64,000 bases of DNA, taken from assembly GCF_006715395.1 (NCBI RefSeq), contig NZ_VFNC01000001.1, forward strand, positions 1,736,001 to 1,800,000, in the 5' to 3' direction. Under the pieces are notes generated by a model. The model made no database searches, was not told where the DNA came from, and worked only from the letters and a program-made list of their open reading frames with translations. Made by a program: the position numbers and the translations under genes. The DNA comes from Streptomyces sp. SLBN-31. Lineage in GTDB: Bacteria; Actinomycetota; Actinomycetes; Streptomycetales; Streptomycetaceae. Shown here one piece after another: positions 45,137 through 53,261 of the stretch (position 1 is its first letter; every line of letters starts with the position of its first letter).

Positions 45137-46171
45137 ATGACCGAGCAGATCCGCCGCGTTCTCGTCCGCTCCCTCGACGACATCACCCTCGAGCTGGTGC
45201 CCGCCCCCGTCCCCGGGGACGGCGAACTCCTCGTACGCACCACGGTCGTCGGCGTGTGCGGCTCCGACACCCATGCGGCGGCCGGCCACCATCCCTTCAT
45301 CGACCTGCCCTACCGCCCCGGTCACGAGGCGGTCGGCGTCGTTGCCGCGGCAGGCAAGGGTGCAGAGGACTTCGCGCCCGGCGACCGGGTGCTCATCGAA
45401 CCCAACCTGTACTGCGGCCGGTGCGCCCAGTGCCGTTCCGGCCGCTACAACATCTGCCAGGAGCTGAAGGTGTTCGGCTGCCAGACGGCCGGCGCCATGA
45501 CCGACCTCTTCACCATCCCGGCCGACCGCGTCCACCGCGTCCCCGACGGCATGACCGACATCGAGGCCGCTCTCGTCGAGCCCCTGGCCACACCGGTGCA
45601 CGCCGTCGCCAAGGCCGGTGACCTCACCGGCCGCACGGTCGTCGTCCTCGGCGCCGGCCCTATCGGCCTGCTGGTCCTCGCCGCCGCCCGGCACGCGGGC
45701 GCCGCCAAGATCGCCGTCACCGATCTGCTGCCGGGCAAGCGGGATCGCGCCCTGCGCCTCGGCGCCGACGTGGTCCTGCCCGCCGACTCCGCCGATCTCG
45801 CCGACCAGGCCTGTCATGTACTCGGTGGACCGGTCGACGTGGTCTTCGACTGCGTGGCGCGCGAGCAGTCCATCGCCCAGGCCACCGACCTGGTCACCAA
45901 GGGCGGCGCGATCATCGTCGTCGGAGTCGGAGCCGCAGGGACCACCCCCGTGCGCCTCGACCTGATCCAGGACCGGGAGATCCGCATCGAAGGCACCCTG
46001 ATGTACACCGGCGAGGACTACCGCACCGCCATGTCCCTGATCACCTCCGGTGCCATCGACACCGCCGAGATCGTCACCGCCACCTACCCCATGGAGGAGG
46101 CCGCCAAGGCCTTCGCCGCGTCCGTCGACCCCGAGCAGGTCAAGGTGCTGGTCACCGTGGGAGGTGTGTAG
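45137..46171 (+). CDS. Zinc-dependent polyol/alcohol dehydrogenase (sorbitol dehydrogenase-like MDR)
   Basis: 344 residues. Catalytic zinc ligands Cys41 (GVCGSDTH) and His63-Glu64 (PGHEAVGVV), structural zinc Cys93, Cys96, Cys99 and Cys107 (CGRCAQCRSGRYNIC) and the NAD fingerprint GAGPIGLLVL are all present, so it is an active medium-chain dehydrogenase. It resembles sorbitol/xylitol dehydrogenases and oxidises a sugar alcohol to a ketose with NAD. Start: ATG 45137 fits the family N-terminus, but it has no clear Shine-Dalgarno; GTG 45104 is a coupled alternative adding 11 residues. It is last in the uptake-oxidise set before the DeoR regulator. Confidence 0.87.
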   Translation: MTEQIRRVLVRSLDDITLELVPAPVPGDGELLVRTTVVGVCGSDTHAAAGHHPFIDLPYRPGHEAVGVVAAAGKGAEDFAPGDRVLIEPNLYCGRCAQCRSGRYNICQELKVFGCQTAGAMTDLFTIPADRVHRVPDGMTDIEAALVEPLATPVHAVAKAGDLTGRTVVVLGAGPIGLLVLAAARHAGAAKIAVTDLLPGKRDRALRLGADVVLPADSADLADQACHVLGGPVDVVFDCVAREQSIAQATDLVTKGGAIIVVGVGAAGTTPVRLDLIQDREIRIEGTLMYTGEDYRTAMSLITSGAIDTAEIVTATYPMEEAAKAFAASVDPEQVKVLVTVGGV

Positions 46172-46251
46172 GTCCGGAGGACGGACGGTCGGGCCTTCAC
46201 CGGCCCTTGTGGGAAACTGCGAGACCGGAGCGAAACGGGAGGAGGGGCGCC

Positions 46252-47073
46252 GTGACCGCCAGAACGCGACTGTCACAGGCCGCCGTCGAGGAGCGGCGAC
46301 AAGCCGTGCTGGGGTACGTCGCCGACCACGGCGAGACCCGCATCGACGACCTGGCCCGGCACTTCGACGTCAGCCTGATGACCATGCACCGGGATCTGGA
46401 CGACCTCGCCGGGCGCCATCTGCTGCGCAAGGAACGCGGCAGGGCCGTCGCCTTCCCCGCCCTCACCATGGAGACCGCCACCCGCTTCCGTGAGAACAGC
46501 GCCCTCGCCGCCAAGAACGCGCTGTGCGCCGCCGTGACTGCCCGGATCAGGTCGGGCAGCACGGTGCTCATGGACGACTCGACCACCCTGTTCCCCCTGG
46601 TCCCGGCACTGGCCCGGCTGGACCAGCTGCACGTGGTCACCAATTCCGTCGGCCTCGCGCAGCGCCTCGGGTCCGCGCCCGGCGTGAGGGTCACCCTGCT
46701 GGGGGGCCACTACCGCGGCGACTTCAACTCCTGCACCGGTCCCACCGTCACCCGCGCCCTGTCCCAACTCCGCGCCGACCTCGCCCTGATGTCCGCCACC
46801 GCCGTCCTGGAGGGGCGGCTGTTCCACCCCCTGAGCGACTACGTCGAGGTGAAGCTGGCCATGCTCGCCTCAGCCGAACAGGCGCTGCTCCTGGCCGACC
46901 ATTCCAAGTTCGGCAAGACCGCCACGTACGCGTACGGCACCGTCGCCGACTACCACACCGTCGTCACCGACACCGGCACTCCCGACGCGGAGATCGCGGC
47001 CATACGCGATCTCGGAGTCCCCGTCGAGAGGGTCGAAGTCGCCTCGATCGAACCCGAAGAGTCCACCCCGTGA
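46252..47073 (+). CDS. DeoR family transcriptional regulator
   Basis: 273 residues. The N-terminal HTH (VEERRQAVLGYVADHGETRI; DDLARHFDVSLMTMHRDLDD) is DeoR-type, and the C-terminal sugar-phosphate sensor (DeoRC, NagB-like) has LMDDSTTLFPLVPAL, VVTNSVGLAQRLGS and LLADHSKFGKTATYAY (DxSK motif for the phosphosugar). Such regulators repress catabolic genes until a phosphorylated intermediate binds. The GTG at 46252 has GGAGGAGGGG just before. Its stop overlaps the HAD GTG (GTGA). It very likely controls the island; the AT-rich repeats near 40.7 and 41.5 kb are candidate sites. Confidence 0.88.
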   Translation: MTARTRLSQAAVEERRQAVLGYVADHGETRIDDLARHFDVSLMTMHRDLDDLAGRHLLRKERGRAVAFPALTMETATRFRENSALAAKNALCAAVTARIRSGSTVLMDDSTTLFPLVPALARLDQLHVVTNSVGLAQRLGSAPGVRVTLLGGHYRGDFNSCTGPTVTRALSQLRADLALMSATAVLEGRLFHPLSDYVEVKLAMLASAEQALLLADHSKFGKTATYAYGTVADYHTVVTDTGTPDAEIAAIRDLGVPVERVEVASIEPEESTP

Positions 47074-47807
47074 ACCACACGCTGTTCGAAACTCCGAGCG
47101 TCCACCGCCTCACCGAGGCCGAGATGGCCGCTCCCGTGCCTCCGGTCCAGGCCGTCCTGCTCGACTTCAGCAACACGATCTTCCAGATGATCGACCTGGA
47201 GACGTGGCTGCGCCGGGTCGGTGCCGCCACGGGCCGCCTCGCCGTACTCGACGAGCCCGGCGCGGTGGCCGAGATCTCCGATCGGTTGCGCACCGCCTTC
47301 CGGCTGCCCTCCGTCGTCGCCCTGCAGGAAGGCCGCGACCTCTCCGCGGAGCGGCACCGAGGCGCCATGCGGGGATGGTGGGAGCAGGTCGCCTTCTTGC
47401 GCGGCGCGGAGGAGGCGGCCTACCGGGAACTCACCGCGCCGGACGCCTGGCTCCCCTATCCCGACACCGAACCGGTCCTGCGCGCCCTGCGCGGACGCGG
47501 CCTGCGCGTCGGCATCGTCAGCGACTTCGCCTGGGACCTGCGCACCCACCTCGCCCACTACGGGCTCGACGCCTTGATCGACACCTGCGTCATCTCCTAC
47601 GAGCAGGGCCGCGAAAAACCCGACCCGGAGCTGTTCCTCAAGGCCTGCGCCGACCTCGGGGTCGACCCCCGCGCCACCCTCATGGTCGGCGACAACCCGG
47701 TCCGCGACGGCAGTGCCGCCGCCTGCGGTCTGCGCACCTACATACTCCCGGCGGAACACCGCACCGGCGAGCGCGGCCTGGCGGACGTGCTGAGACTCGC
47801 GACCTGA
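47070..47807 (+). CDS. HAD superfamily hydrolase
   Basis: 245 residues with the HAD layout: motif I VLLDFSNTIF (about 27-36), a helical cap, motif II GIVSDFAW, the lysine of motif III in GREKPDPELF, and motif IV VGDNPVRDG. The usual second Asp in motif I (DxD) is Ser here, so a classic DxD phosphatase is not expected; DxS occurs in some other HAD branches. The GTG at 47070 overlaps the regulator stop, so it is coupled to the DeoR gene. It may act on a phosphorylated sugar of the island or be another kind of hydrolase. It ends at a long palindrome. Confidence 0.75.
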   Translation: MNHTLFETPSVHRLTEAEMAAPVPPVQAVLLDFSNTIFQMIDLETWLRRVGAATGRLAVLDEPGAVAEISDRLRTAFRLPSVVALQEGRDLSAERHRGAMRGWWEQVAFLRGAEEAAYRELTAPDAWLPYPDTEPVLRALRGRGLRVGIVSDFAWDLRTHLAHYGLDALIDTCVISYEQGREKPDPELFLKACADLGVDPRATLMVGDNPVRDGSAAACGLRTYILPAEHRTGERGLADVLRLAT

Positions 47808-48383
47808 CGGCCCCGCCGCGTCTCCCGCCCGGCTCGGGCACCTGCTCTGCACGGTGCCTGGAAATGGTCGGCGCGGAACCGGCGGAGGTGGGCGGGGGCC
47901 CACGGCGGCCCGCAAGGCGCCGCTCCGCACCCGGAAAGCCGGGAGGCGCCGGATGCGGGACGTCCCGCATCCGGCGCCTCCCGGCCGGTGAGGTATTCGC
48001 TTGTGGCCGTCCGGGGGCGCGAGGCTGAGCGCGACAGAACGTTCGCGCCGCCGGACGGAGTCCGGTTCCACCAGAAAAGGGCAGGGACCGCGGCGGAGGC
48101 GACGGAACCGGGCGCTCCTCCCCTCAGGTCGAAGAAGGAGGCCCCGGGACCTTCACCACCGCACTGGCTCGCACACCGCCGCGGTCCTTGCCTCGCCCGC
48201 GCGCCGCCGGCCGGCCACCCCTCATCCGGGCCGTCCGGCGGTCGCGGGCTGTCTGTCGCCGGTCCTCGCGCAGGGCGTGGACCCGCTTCCTGCATTGGTG
48301 GATTCCGGGCGGCGCCCCCGCCTGGGCGCGACAGGACAGATGTCGGCGGCGGCGCCGCCCGGAAGCTTCGGTGACGCCCTGGG
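47808..48383. other. 576-base gap between the polyol island and glxR
   Basis: It holds the 48-bp palindrome (47938-47985) and otherwise GC-rich sequence with no coherent frame on either strand. The two flanking genes are convergent. Confidence 0.5.
47938..47985. terminator. 48-bp perfect palindrome (bidirectional terminator)
   Basis: Arms of 24 bases with no loop (47938-47961 and 47962-47985), centred on GGGAC/GTCCC. It lies after the HAD gene and before the convergent glxR. It is long enough to be a strong terminator in either direction or a recombination or fragile site. Confidence 0.75.
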
Positions 48384-49277
48384 TCAGACCTGGGCGCCGG
48401 AGAGCCGCTCGACGGCCCGCAGGAGCGAGGAGTGGTCCAGGCCGCCGTCGCCCTGCGCACGCAGGGAGGCGACCAGCTGGGCGACCACGGCACCGACGGG
48501 CAGGGCGGCGCCGACGTTGCGGGCGGCGTCGGTGACGATGCCCATGTCCTTGTGGTGCAGGTCGATGCGGAAACCGGGCCTGAAGTCGCGCTGGAGGAAG
48601 TTGTCCTTCTTGCGCGTCAGTACGGTCGAGCCCGCCAGGCCCCCGTTGAGCACGTCCAGCGCGGCCTTCAGGTCCACCCCGGACTTCTCCAGGAACACGA
48701 CGGCCTCGGCGCACGCCTGGATGTTCACGGCGACGATCAGCTGGTTGGCCGCCTTCACGGTCTGGCCCGAGCCGTGCGGACCGCACAGCATGATCGTCCT
48801 GCCCAGCGCCTCGAAGATCGGCTTCGCCTGTTCGAAGTCGGCCTGCTCGCCGCCGACCATGATGGACAGCACGGCCTCGACGGCGCCGGCCTCGCCGCCC
48901 GACACGGGGGCGTCCAGCACGCGGACACCCTTGTCCGCGGCGGCCTTCACCAGGTCCACGGAGGTCTGCGGGGTGATGGACGACATGTCGATCAGCAGCG
49001 CGCCGGAGCGGGCGTTGTCCAGGATGCCGTCGGGGCCGTATGAGATGGCCTCGACCTGCGGCGAGGCGGGAACCATCGTGATGATCACGTCGGCGTCGCG
49101 GACCGCCTCGGCGATCGAGCCGGCTGCGGTGCCGCCGGCCGCGGCCAGCCGGTCCAGCTTGTCCTGCTCCAGGGTGAAGCCGGTGACGTCGTAACCCGCC
49201 TTGATCAGGTTCTCGGACATGGGGGAGCCCATGATGCCGAGGCCTATCCAGGCGATCTTGGGAAGCGTGTTGCTCAT
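48384..49277 (-). CDS. glxR: 2-hydroxy-3-oxopropionate (tartronate semialdehyde) reductase
   Basis: 297 residues, beta-hydroxyacid dehydrogenase family. It reduces tartronate semialdehyde made by Gcl to D-glycerate with NAD(P)H. N-terminal Rossmann motif GLGIMGSPM (12-20), the substrate motif LDAPVSGGEAGA (121-132) and the catalytic Lys175 (GQTVKAANQ) fit. Second in an operon after hyi, with 25 bases between. It probably shares the hyi promoter and the double-palindrome operator, so it and gcl rise together. Confidence 0.93.
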   Translation of the reverse strand: MSNTLPKIAWIGLGIMGSPMSENLIKAGYDVTGFTLEQDKLDRLAAAGGTAAGSIAEAVRDADVIITMVPASPQVEAISYGPDGILDNARSGALLIDMSSITPQTSVDLVKAAADKGVRVLDAPVSGGEAGAVEAVLSIMVGGEQADFEQAKPIFEALGRTIMLCGPHGSGQTVKAANQLIVAVNIQACAEAVVFLEKSGVDLKAALDVLNGGLAGSTVLTRKKDNFLQRDFRPGFRIDLHHKDMGIVTDAARNVGAALPVGAVVAQLVASLRAQGDGGLDHSSLLRAVERLSGAQV

Positions 49278-49302
49278 GGGGAACTGCCTTTCGGTGCGGG
49301 GG

Positions 49303-50124
49303 TCAGCGGGGCAGCCAGTCGAAGGCCTCGGCGCTCGGGCGGTCGCCCGGCTTGTACTCGAGGCCGACCCAGCCGTCGTAGCCCGCCTTCTTCAGCCGGT
49401 CGAGGAGGTCTTCGAGGGGCAGTGAGCCCGTGCCCGGGGCGCCGCGGCCCGGGTTGTCGGCGATCTGCACATGGCCGGTCTTCGCGGCGTACCGCTCGAT
49501 CACCGCCGGCAGGTCCTCGCCGTTCATGGACAGGTGGTAGAGGTCCATGAGGAACTTTGCGTTGCCGAGCCCCGTCGCCGCGTTGACCTTGTCGACGACG
49601 CCGACCGCGGCCGGGGCGCTCACCAGTGGATACAGCGGCGATTCAGGCGCGTTGAGGGCCTCGATCAGCAGGATCGCGCCGATGCGGTCGGCCGCGCGGG
49701 CCGCGAGCACCAGGTTCTCCAGGGCCAGCGCGTCCTGCTCGGCCGGGTCGACGCCCTCGACGCGGTTGCCGTACAGCGCGTTGAGCGCCCGGCAGCCCAG
49801 TGAGGCGGCGAAGGAGGCGGCCACGTCGATGTTGGCGCGGAACCGCTCCGACTCCTCGCCCGGGACCGACAGGGCGCCGCGGTCGGGCCCCGGCAGCTGT
49901 CCGGCGTAGAAGTTCAGGCCCGTGAGCTTCACGCCCGCGTCCTCGATCGCCCCCTTCAGGGCGTCGAGCCCGGGCTGCTCGGGGGTGGGGGAGTCGACCC
50001 AGGGCCACCACAGCTCGACCGCGGTGAAGCCGGCCGCGGCGGCGGCCGCGGGGCGCTCCAGGAGCGGGAGTTCCGTGAAGAGGATCGACAGGTTGACGTT
50101 GAAGCGCTGCTCTGCGAATCCCAT
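49303..50124 (-). CDS. hyi: Hydroxypyruvate isomerase
   Basis: 273 residues, TIM barrel of the xylose isomerase-like (AP endonuclease 2) family. It interconverts hydroxypyruvate and tartronate semialdehyde in glyoxylate metabolism. N-terminal RFNVNLSILFTELPLLERPA, metal-site glutamates (LLIEALNAPESPLY, GLEYKPGDRPSAEAFDWL), and FLMDLYHLSMNGEDL and HVQIADNPGRGAPGTGSL follow the Hyi pattern. The start ATG at 50124 has GGGAGCGCC upstream. The leading gene of the hyi-glxR operon; preceded by the operator shared with gcl. Confidence 0.92.
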   Translation of the reverse strand: MGFAEQRFNVNLSILFTELPLLERPAAAAAAGFTAVELWWPWVDSPTPEQPGLDALKGAIEDAGVKLTGLNFYAGQLPGPDRGALSVPGEESERFRANIDVAASFAASLGCRALNALYGNRVEGVDPAEQDALALENLVLAARAADRIGAILLIEALNAPESPLYPLVSAPAAVGVVDKVNAATGLGNAKFLMDLYHLSMNGEDLPAVIERYAAKTGHVQIADNPGRGAPGTGSLPLEDLLDRLKKAGYDGWVGLEYKPGDRPSAEAFDWLPR

Positions 50125-50155
50125 GCGGGTCGGCGCTCCCTTCCGTGTCGAGTGA

Positions 50156-50191
50156 TTCCGTAATGCGGAAGTTTGTTTCTGCTCAACGGAA
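50156..50191. promoter_or_regulatory. Double-palindrome operator of hyi-glxR (TTC-N9-GAA x2)
   Basis: Units TTC-N9-GAA at 50156-50170 and 50177-50191 with a 6-base spacer (21-bp period), identical in layout to 35640-35675 upstream of gcl. In hyi orientation the first unit is TTCCGTTGAGCAGAA and the second TTCCGCATTACGGAA. It touches the -10 box and lies about 32 bases before the hyi start. Confidence 0.65.
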
Positions 50192-50220
50192 GACTGCCTG
50201 TGGCGGGGGAGGGCTGTCAA
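50191..50220 (-). promoter_or_regulatory. hyi-glxR promoter
   Basis: On the minus strand, -35 TTGACA (50220-50215), 18-base spacer, -10 CAGTCT (50196-50191). The operator begins at the last base of the -10, mirroring the gcl promoter arrangement. Confidence 0.55.
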
Positions 50221-50233
50221 GTACTCTGGGGGT

Positions 50234-51958
50234 GTGGCCCGGTCCAACGACGAGGTCGCCGCGCTGCTCCAGGAGTACGCCGACCTGATCTCGATCACCG
50301 GCGGAGACGCGTTCAGGGCACGCGTCTACGAGAAGGCCGCGCGGGCGGTCGGCGGCCACCACGCGGACGTCGCCACCCTCGACCTCAAGGGCCTGCAGCA
50401 GATCCCGAACGTCGGGAAGTCCATCGCCCTGAAGGTCCGCGAGTACTTCGACCACGGCAGCGTCACGGCGGTGGAGGAACTGCGGGCGAAGATCCCCGCC
50501 GGGGTCCGCCGGCTGACCGCCATCCCCACGCTCGGCCCGAAGAAGGCGATGGCGGTCTACGAGGAGCTGGGGATCTCCTCGGTCGACGAACTGGCCGACG
50601 CCATCCACCGGGAGCGGCTGCGCGACCTCAAGGGCTTCGGGCCGAAGACCGAGGAGAACATCCTCCACGGCATCGAGCTCCTGCGGTCCGCCGGCGGCCG
50701 CGTCCGGCTCGACGTCGCCACGGGCCTCGCCGCCGACATCGTCGCAGCGCTGTCCGCCGTGGAAGGCTGCCTGCGCTGCGCGTACGCCGGATCGCTGCGC
50801 CGCTGCCGGGAGACCATCGGCGACATCGACGTCCTCGCGGCCGCGCTCCGGCCCCTGCCGGTCATGCGGGCGTTCACCGCGCTGCCGTACGTCAGCGAGG
50901 TCATCGGCACGGGCGAGAAGAAGACGTCCGTGCGCACCACGCAGGGGCTCAACGTCGACCTGCGCGTCGTGCCGCCGGACTCCTGGGGCGCCGCCCTGCA
51001 GTACTTCACCGGCTCCAAGGCCCACAACATCCGCACCCGCGAGCGGGCCGTGCACCACAGGCTCAAGCTCTCCGAGTACGGGCTGTTCGACGTCGAGACC
51101 GGCGAGAAGATCGTCTCCGAGGCCGAGGAGGAGGTGTATGCCAGGCTCGGCCTGCCGTGGATCCCGCCGACCCTGCGCGAGGACCGCGGCGAGATCGAGG
51201 CCGGGCTGCGCGGCGAGCTGCCGGACCTCGTCACCGAGGCCGACCTCCGCGGCGACCTGCACAGCCACACCGACCTCACCGACGGGCTCGCCCCGCTGGA
51301 GGAGATGGTCGAGGCGGCCGCCGCGCGCGGCTACGCCTACTACGCGATCACCGACCACGGCCCCGACATGGCCATGCAGCGCATGACCGACGAGCGGATG
51401 CTGGCCCAGCGCGAGCGGGTGCGCGCGCTGGACCGCGCCCACGGCGGGATGCGGCTGCTGCACGGCACCGAGCTGAACATCGGGCCGGACGGCGGGGTGG
51501 ACTGGCCCGCGGACTTCCTCGCCGGCTTCGACCTGTGCGTGGCCTCCGTCCACTCGCACTTCAACCAGGACCCGGACACCCTGACCCGGCGGCTCGTGCG
51601 CGCCTGCGAGAACCCGTACGTCGACGTCATCGGCCACCCCACCACCCGCCTCATCGGCAGACGGCCAGGCATCGACGCCGACCTCGACGCGGTCTTCGCC
51701 GCCTGCGCCCGCACCGGCACGGTCCTGGAGATCAACGCCCACCCGGACCGCCTCGACCTGCGCGACGAGGACATCCTGCGGGCCAGGCGGTACGGGGTGA
51801 AGTTCGCCGTGAACAGCGACGCCCACGCCGTGCCGCACCTGGCCAACATGCGCTACGGCATCGGCACCGCCCAGCGCGGCTGGCTCACCGCCGACGACGT
51901 GATCAACACCTGGCCGGAGCGCCGGCTGCGGGCCTTTCTGCGTGGGGGGCGGCGGTGA
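50234..51958 (+). CDS. polX: DNA polymerase/3'-5' exonuclease PolX
   Basis: 574 residues, cytosolic repair polymerase of family X fused to a PHP nuclease. Helix-hairpin-helix repeats (about 50-140) precede the palm with the metal-binding Asp197 and Asp199 (GDIDV) and Asp242 (LNVDLRVV). The C-terminal PHP domain starts at 341 (DLHSHTDL, His343 and His345) and has AITDHGPDM and GTELNIGPDGG with His/Asp ligands further on. It fills short gaps in base excision repair. The GTG at 50234 is preceded by TCTGGGGGT. It is divergent from the hyi operon, 109 bases away, and heads a coupled run with two small genes. Confidence 0.9.
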   Translation: MARSNDEVAALLQEYADLISITGGDAFRARVYEKAARAVGGHHADVATLDLKGLQQIPNVGKSIALKVREYFDHGSVTAVEELRAKIPAGVRRLTAIPTLGPKKAMAVYEELGISSVDELADAIHRERLRDLKGFGPKTEENILHGIELLRSAGGRVRLDVATGLAADIVAALSAVEGCLRCAYAGSLRRCRETIGDIDVLAAALRPLPVMRAFTALPYVSEVIGTGEKKTSVRTTQGLNVDLRVVPPDSWGAALQYFTGSKAHNIRTRERAVHHRLKLSEYGLFDVETGEKIVSEAEEEVYARLGLPWIPPTLREDRGEIEAGLRGELPDLVTEADLRGDLHSHTDLTDGLAPLEEMVEAAAARGYAYYAITDHGPDMAMQRMTDERMLAQRERVRALDRAHGGMRLLHGTELNIGPDGGVDWPADFLAGFDLCVASVHSHFNQDPDTLTRRLVRACENPYVDVIGHPTTRLIGRRPGIDADLDAVFAACARTGTVLEINAHPDRLDLRDEDILRARRYGVKFAVNSDAHAVPHLANMRYGIGTAQRGWLTADDVINTWPERRLRAFLRGGRR

Positions 51959-52004
51959 CCGGGAGGGCTGCCCGAAAGGTCGTGCGGCGCGTTAGGTTGA
52001 GCCC

Positions 52005-52256
52005 GTGCGATTGAAAGTGGAGTTCACGACCGAGCCCTTCGACCTCGACGAGGCCCCCGCGCACGCCGTCGTCGCCCGAGAGGTCGTCGAGGCCGCCGAG
52101 CTGGACGCGGTGGACGTCGGCCCCTTCGGCAACACGGCGGAAGGCGGCGCCGACGCGGTACTGACGGCCGTGGACGCCCTGCTGCGCAAGACCCTCGAGG
52201 CCGGCGCCACCCGTGTCACCCTGCAGCTCAACGTGATCGGGGAGGGCGGGGAGTGA
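52005..52256 (+). CDS. Small protein of unknown function
   Basis: 83 residues from a GTG. Three strands and two helices can be guessed: LKVEFTTEPFDL, HAVVAREVVEAAE and TAVDALLRKTLEAGATRVTL, ending in QLNVIGEGGE. The shape recalls MTH1187/YkoF-type small alpha/beta thiamine-binding proteins, but the identity is not strong enough to claim it. Its stop overlaps the GTG of the HTH_22 gene (GTGA), so the pair is coupled. It lies 46 bases after PolX on the same strand. Confidence 0.65.
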   Translation: MRLKVEFTTEPFDLDEAPAHAVVAREVVEAAELDAVDVGPFGNTAEGGADAVLTAVDALLRKTLEAGATRVTLQLNVIGEGGE

Positions 52257-52621
52257 CCGGCACCGGGGACGAACCGTTCATCACGGCCGTGAAACCGCTG
52301 GTCGACGCCATGGGCGGGGAGATGCTGCCGCCCGACGAGGCCGGCCCGGACGACGTCGTCCTCGCTTGGGAGGGCGCCGACGCGGTCGCCGTACGCCTGC
52401 CGCAGCTCGCGGACTCCCTCGATCACATCCTGGCCGCCATGGAGCGCAAGCAGGGCAAGCCCCTGGCGGACCTGGACCGCAAGGCCAAGCAAGAGGTCGT
52501 ACGGATACTCGAGGCGCGCGGCGCCTTCTCCGTGCGGCACGGCGTGGAGACCGTGGCGAGCGCGCTCGGCGTCAGCCGGTTCACGGTCTACAACTACCTC
52601 AACCGCGACAAGCAGGGCTGA
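52253..52621 (+). CDS. HTH_22 (DauR/YheO-like) DNA-binding protein
   Basis: 122 residues. The N-terminal half (FITAVKPLVDAMGGEMLPPD, VAVRLPQLADSLDHILAAME) is a short dimerisation or sensor-like segment. The C-terminal half is the HTH_22 motif (LADLDRKAKQEVVRILEARG; AFSVRHGVETVASALGVSRF; TVYNYL), the DNA-binding part of DauR/YheO regulators, but the usual N-terminal PAS domain is missing. Short forms of this kind occur in actinobacteria. It lies just before the ureide operon promoter with its TCAACA palindrome, so a local role in ureide gene control is possible. Confidence 0.72.
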   Translation: MTGTGDEPFITAVKPLVDAMGGEMLPPDEAGPDDVVLAWEGADAVAVRLPQLADSLDHILAAMERKQGKPLADLDRKAKQEVVRILEARGAFSVRHGVETVASALGVSRFTVYNYLNRDKQG

Positions 52622-52654
52622 GCATCGGCTTCACGGGTTTGTCACCCCGAATTT

Positions 52655-52695
52655 TCAACAAAGTGTTGACGGCTTGTCGCCGCAAGGCGTTAGCT
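52655..52695 (+). promoter_or_regulatory. Ureide operon promoter with perfect palindrome TCAACA-AAG-TGTTGA
   Basis: Palindrome at 52655-52669. Its right arm overlaps the -35 TTGACG (52666-52671); the -10 is TTAGCT at 52690-52695 (18-base spacer). A repressor here would cover the -35. It is unlike the TTC-N9-GAA operator of gcl and hyi. Confidence 0.55.
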
Positions 52696-52745
52696 GTTCC
52701 GCAGCCCGTTCAGCACGAAGGCCCTTCGCGGCCACGGAGGCTCCC

Positions 52746-53258
52746 GTGACTTCGACTTCCACGCCCCCGGGCCTGGCCCGGTTCAACGCACTTCAGGAGC
52801 CCGCGGCCCACGCCGCCCTCCACGAGGTGTGTGCCTCCACCGCCTGGGCGAAGCGGGTGCTGGCCGCCCGCCCCTACACCACCGCGGAGGACCTGTACGC
52901 CGCCGGCGACGCCGCCATGGCCGAGCTGACCACGGCCGACCTGGAAGAGGCCATGGCCGGCCACCCACCCATCGGCCGGCCCAGGCCCGGCGACGCGACC
53001 TCCGCCCGCGAACAGCGCGGCATGGCCGGAGCCTCCGAGGAACTCCGGGCGCGGATGCTCGAACTGAACCCCGCCTACCAGGAGAAGTTCGGTCATGTCT
53101 TCCTGATCTGCGCCACCGGCCGCACCGCCGAGCAGATGCGCGACGCGATCGAGGAGCGGCTCGGCAACCCGCCCGAGCGGGAGCGGGAGATCGTCCGTAC
53201 CGAGCTCGGCAAGATCAACCGCATCCGACTGGCACGACTCGTCGAAGAGGACGCCTGA
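52746..53258 (+). CDS. uraD: OHCU decarboxylase
   Basis: 170 residues. It converts 2-oxo-4-hydroxy-4-carboxy-5-ureidoimidazoline to S-allantoin, the last step from urate. The catalytic His73 (AGHPPIG) and Glu89 (SAREQRG) and helices FNALQEPAAHAALHEVC, ELNPAYQEKFGHVFLICATG and EIVRTELGKINRIRLARLVE are family features. It is first of the ureide operon. The GTG at 52746 is preferred because GGAGG lies 5 bases before. Overlap with uraH is three bases from being contiguous: the next ATG is 3 bases after its stop. Confidence 0.93.
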   Translation: MTSTSTPPGLARFNALQEPAAHAALHEVCASTAWAKRVLAARPYTTAEDLYAAGDAAMAELTTADLEEAMAGHPPIGRPRPGDATSAREQRGMAGASEELRARMLELNPAYQEKFGHVFLICATGRTAEQMRDAIEERLGNPPEREREIVRTELGKINRIRLARLVEEDA

Positions 53259-53261
53259 CCC

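Noticed and set aside
52253..52621. HTH_22 protein as a full DauR/YheO regulator
   Set aside because: It lacks the N-terminal PAS domain, so only the HTH_22 assignment is kept.
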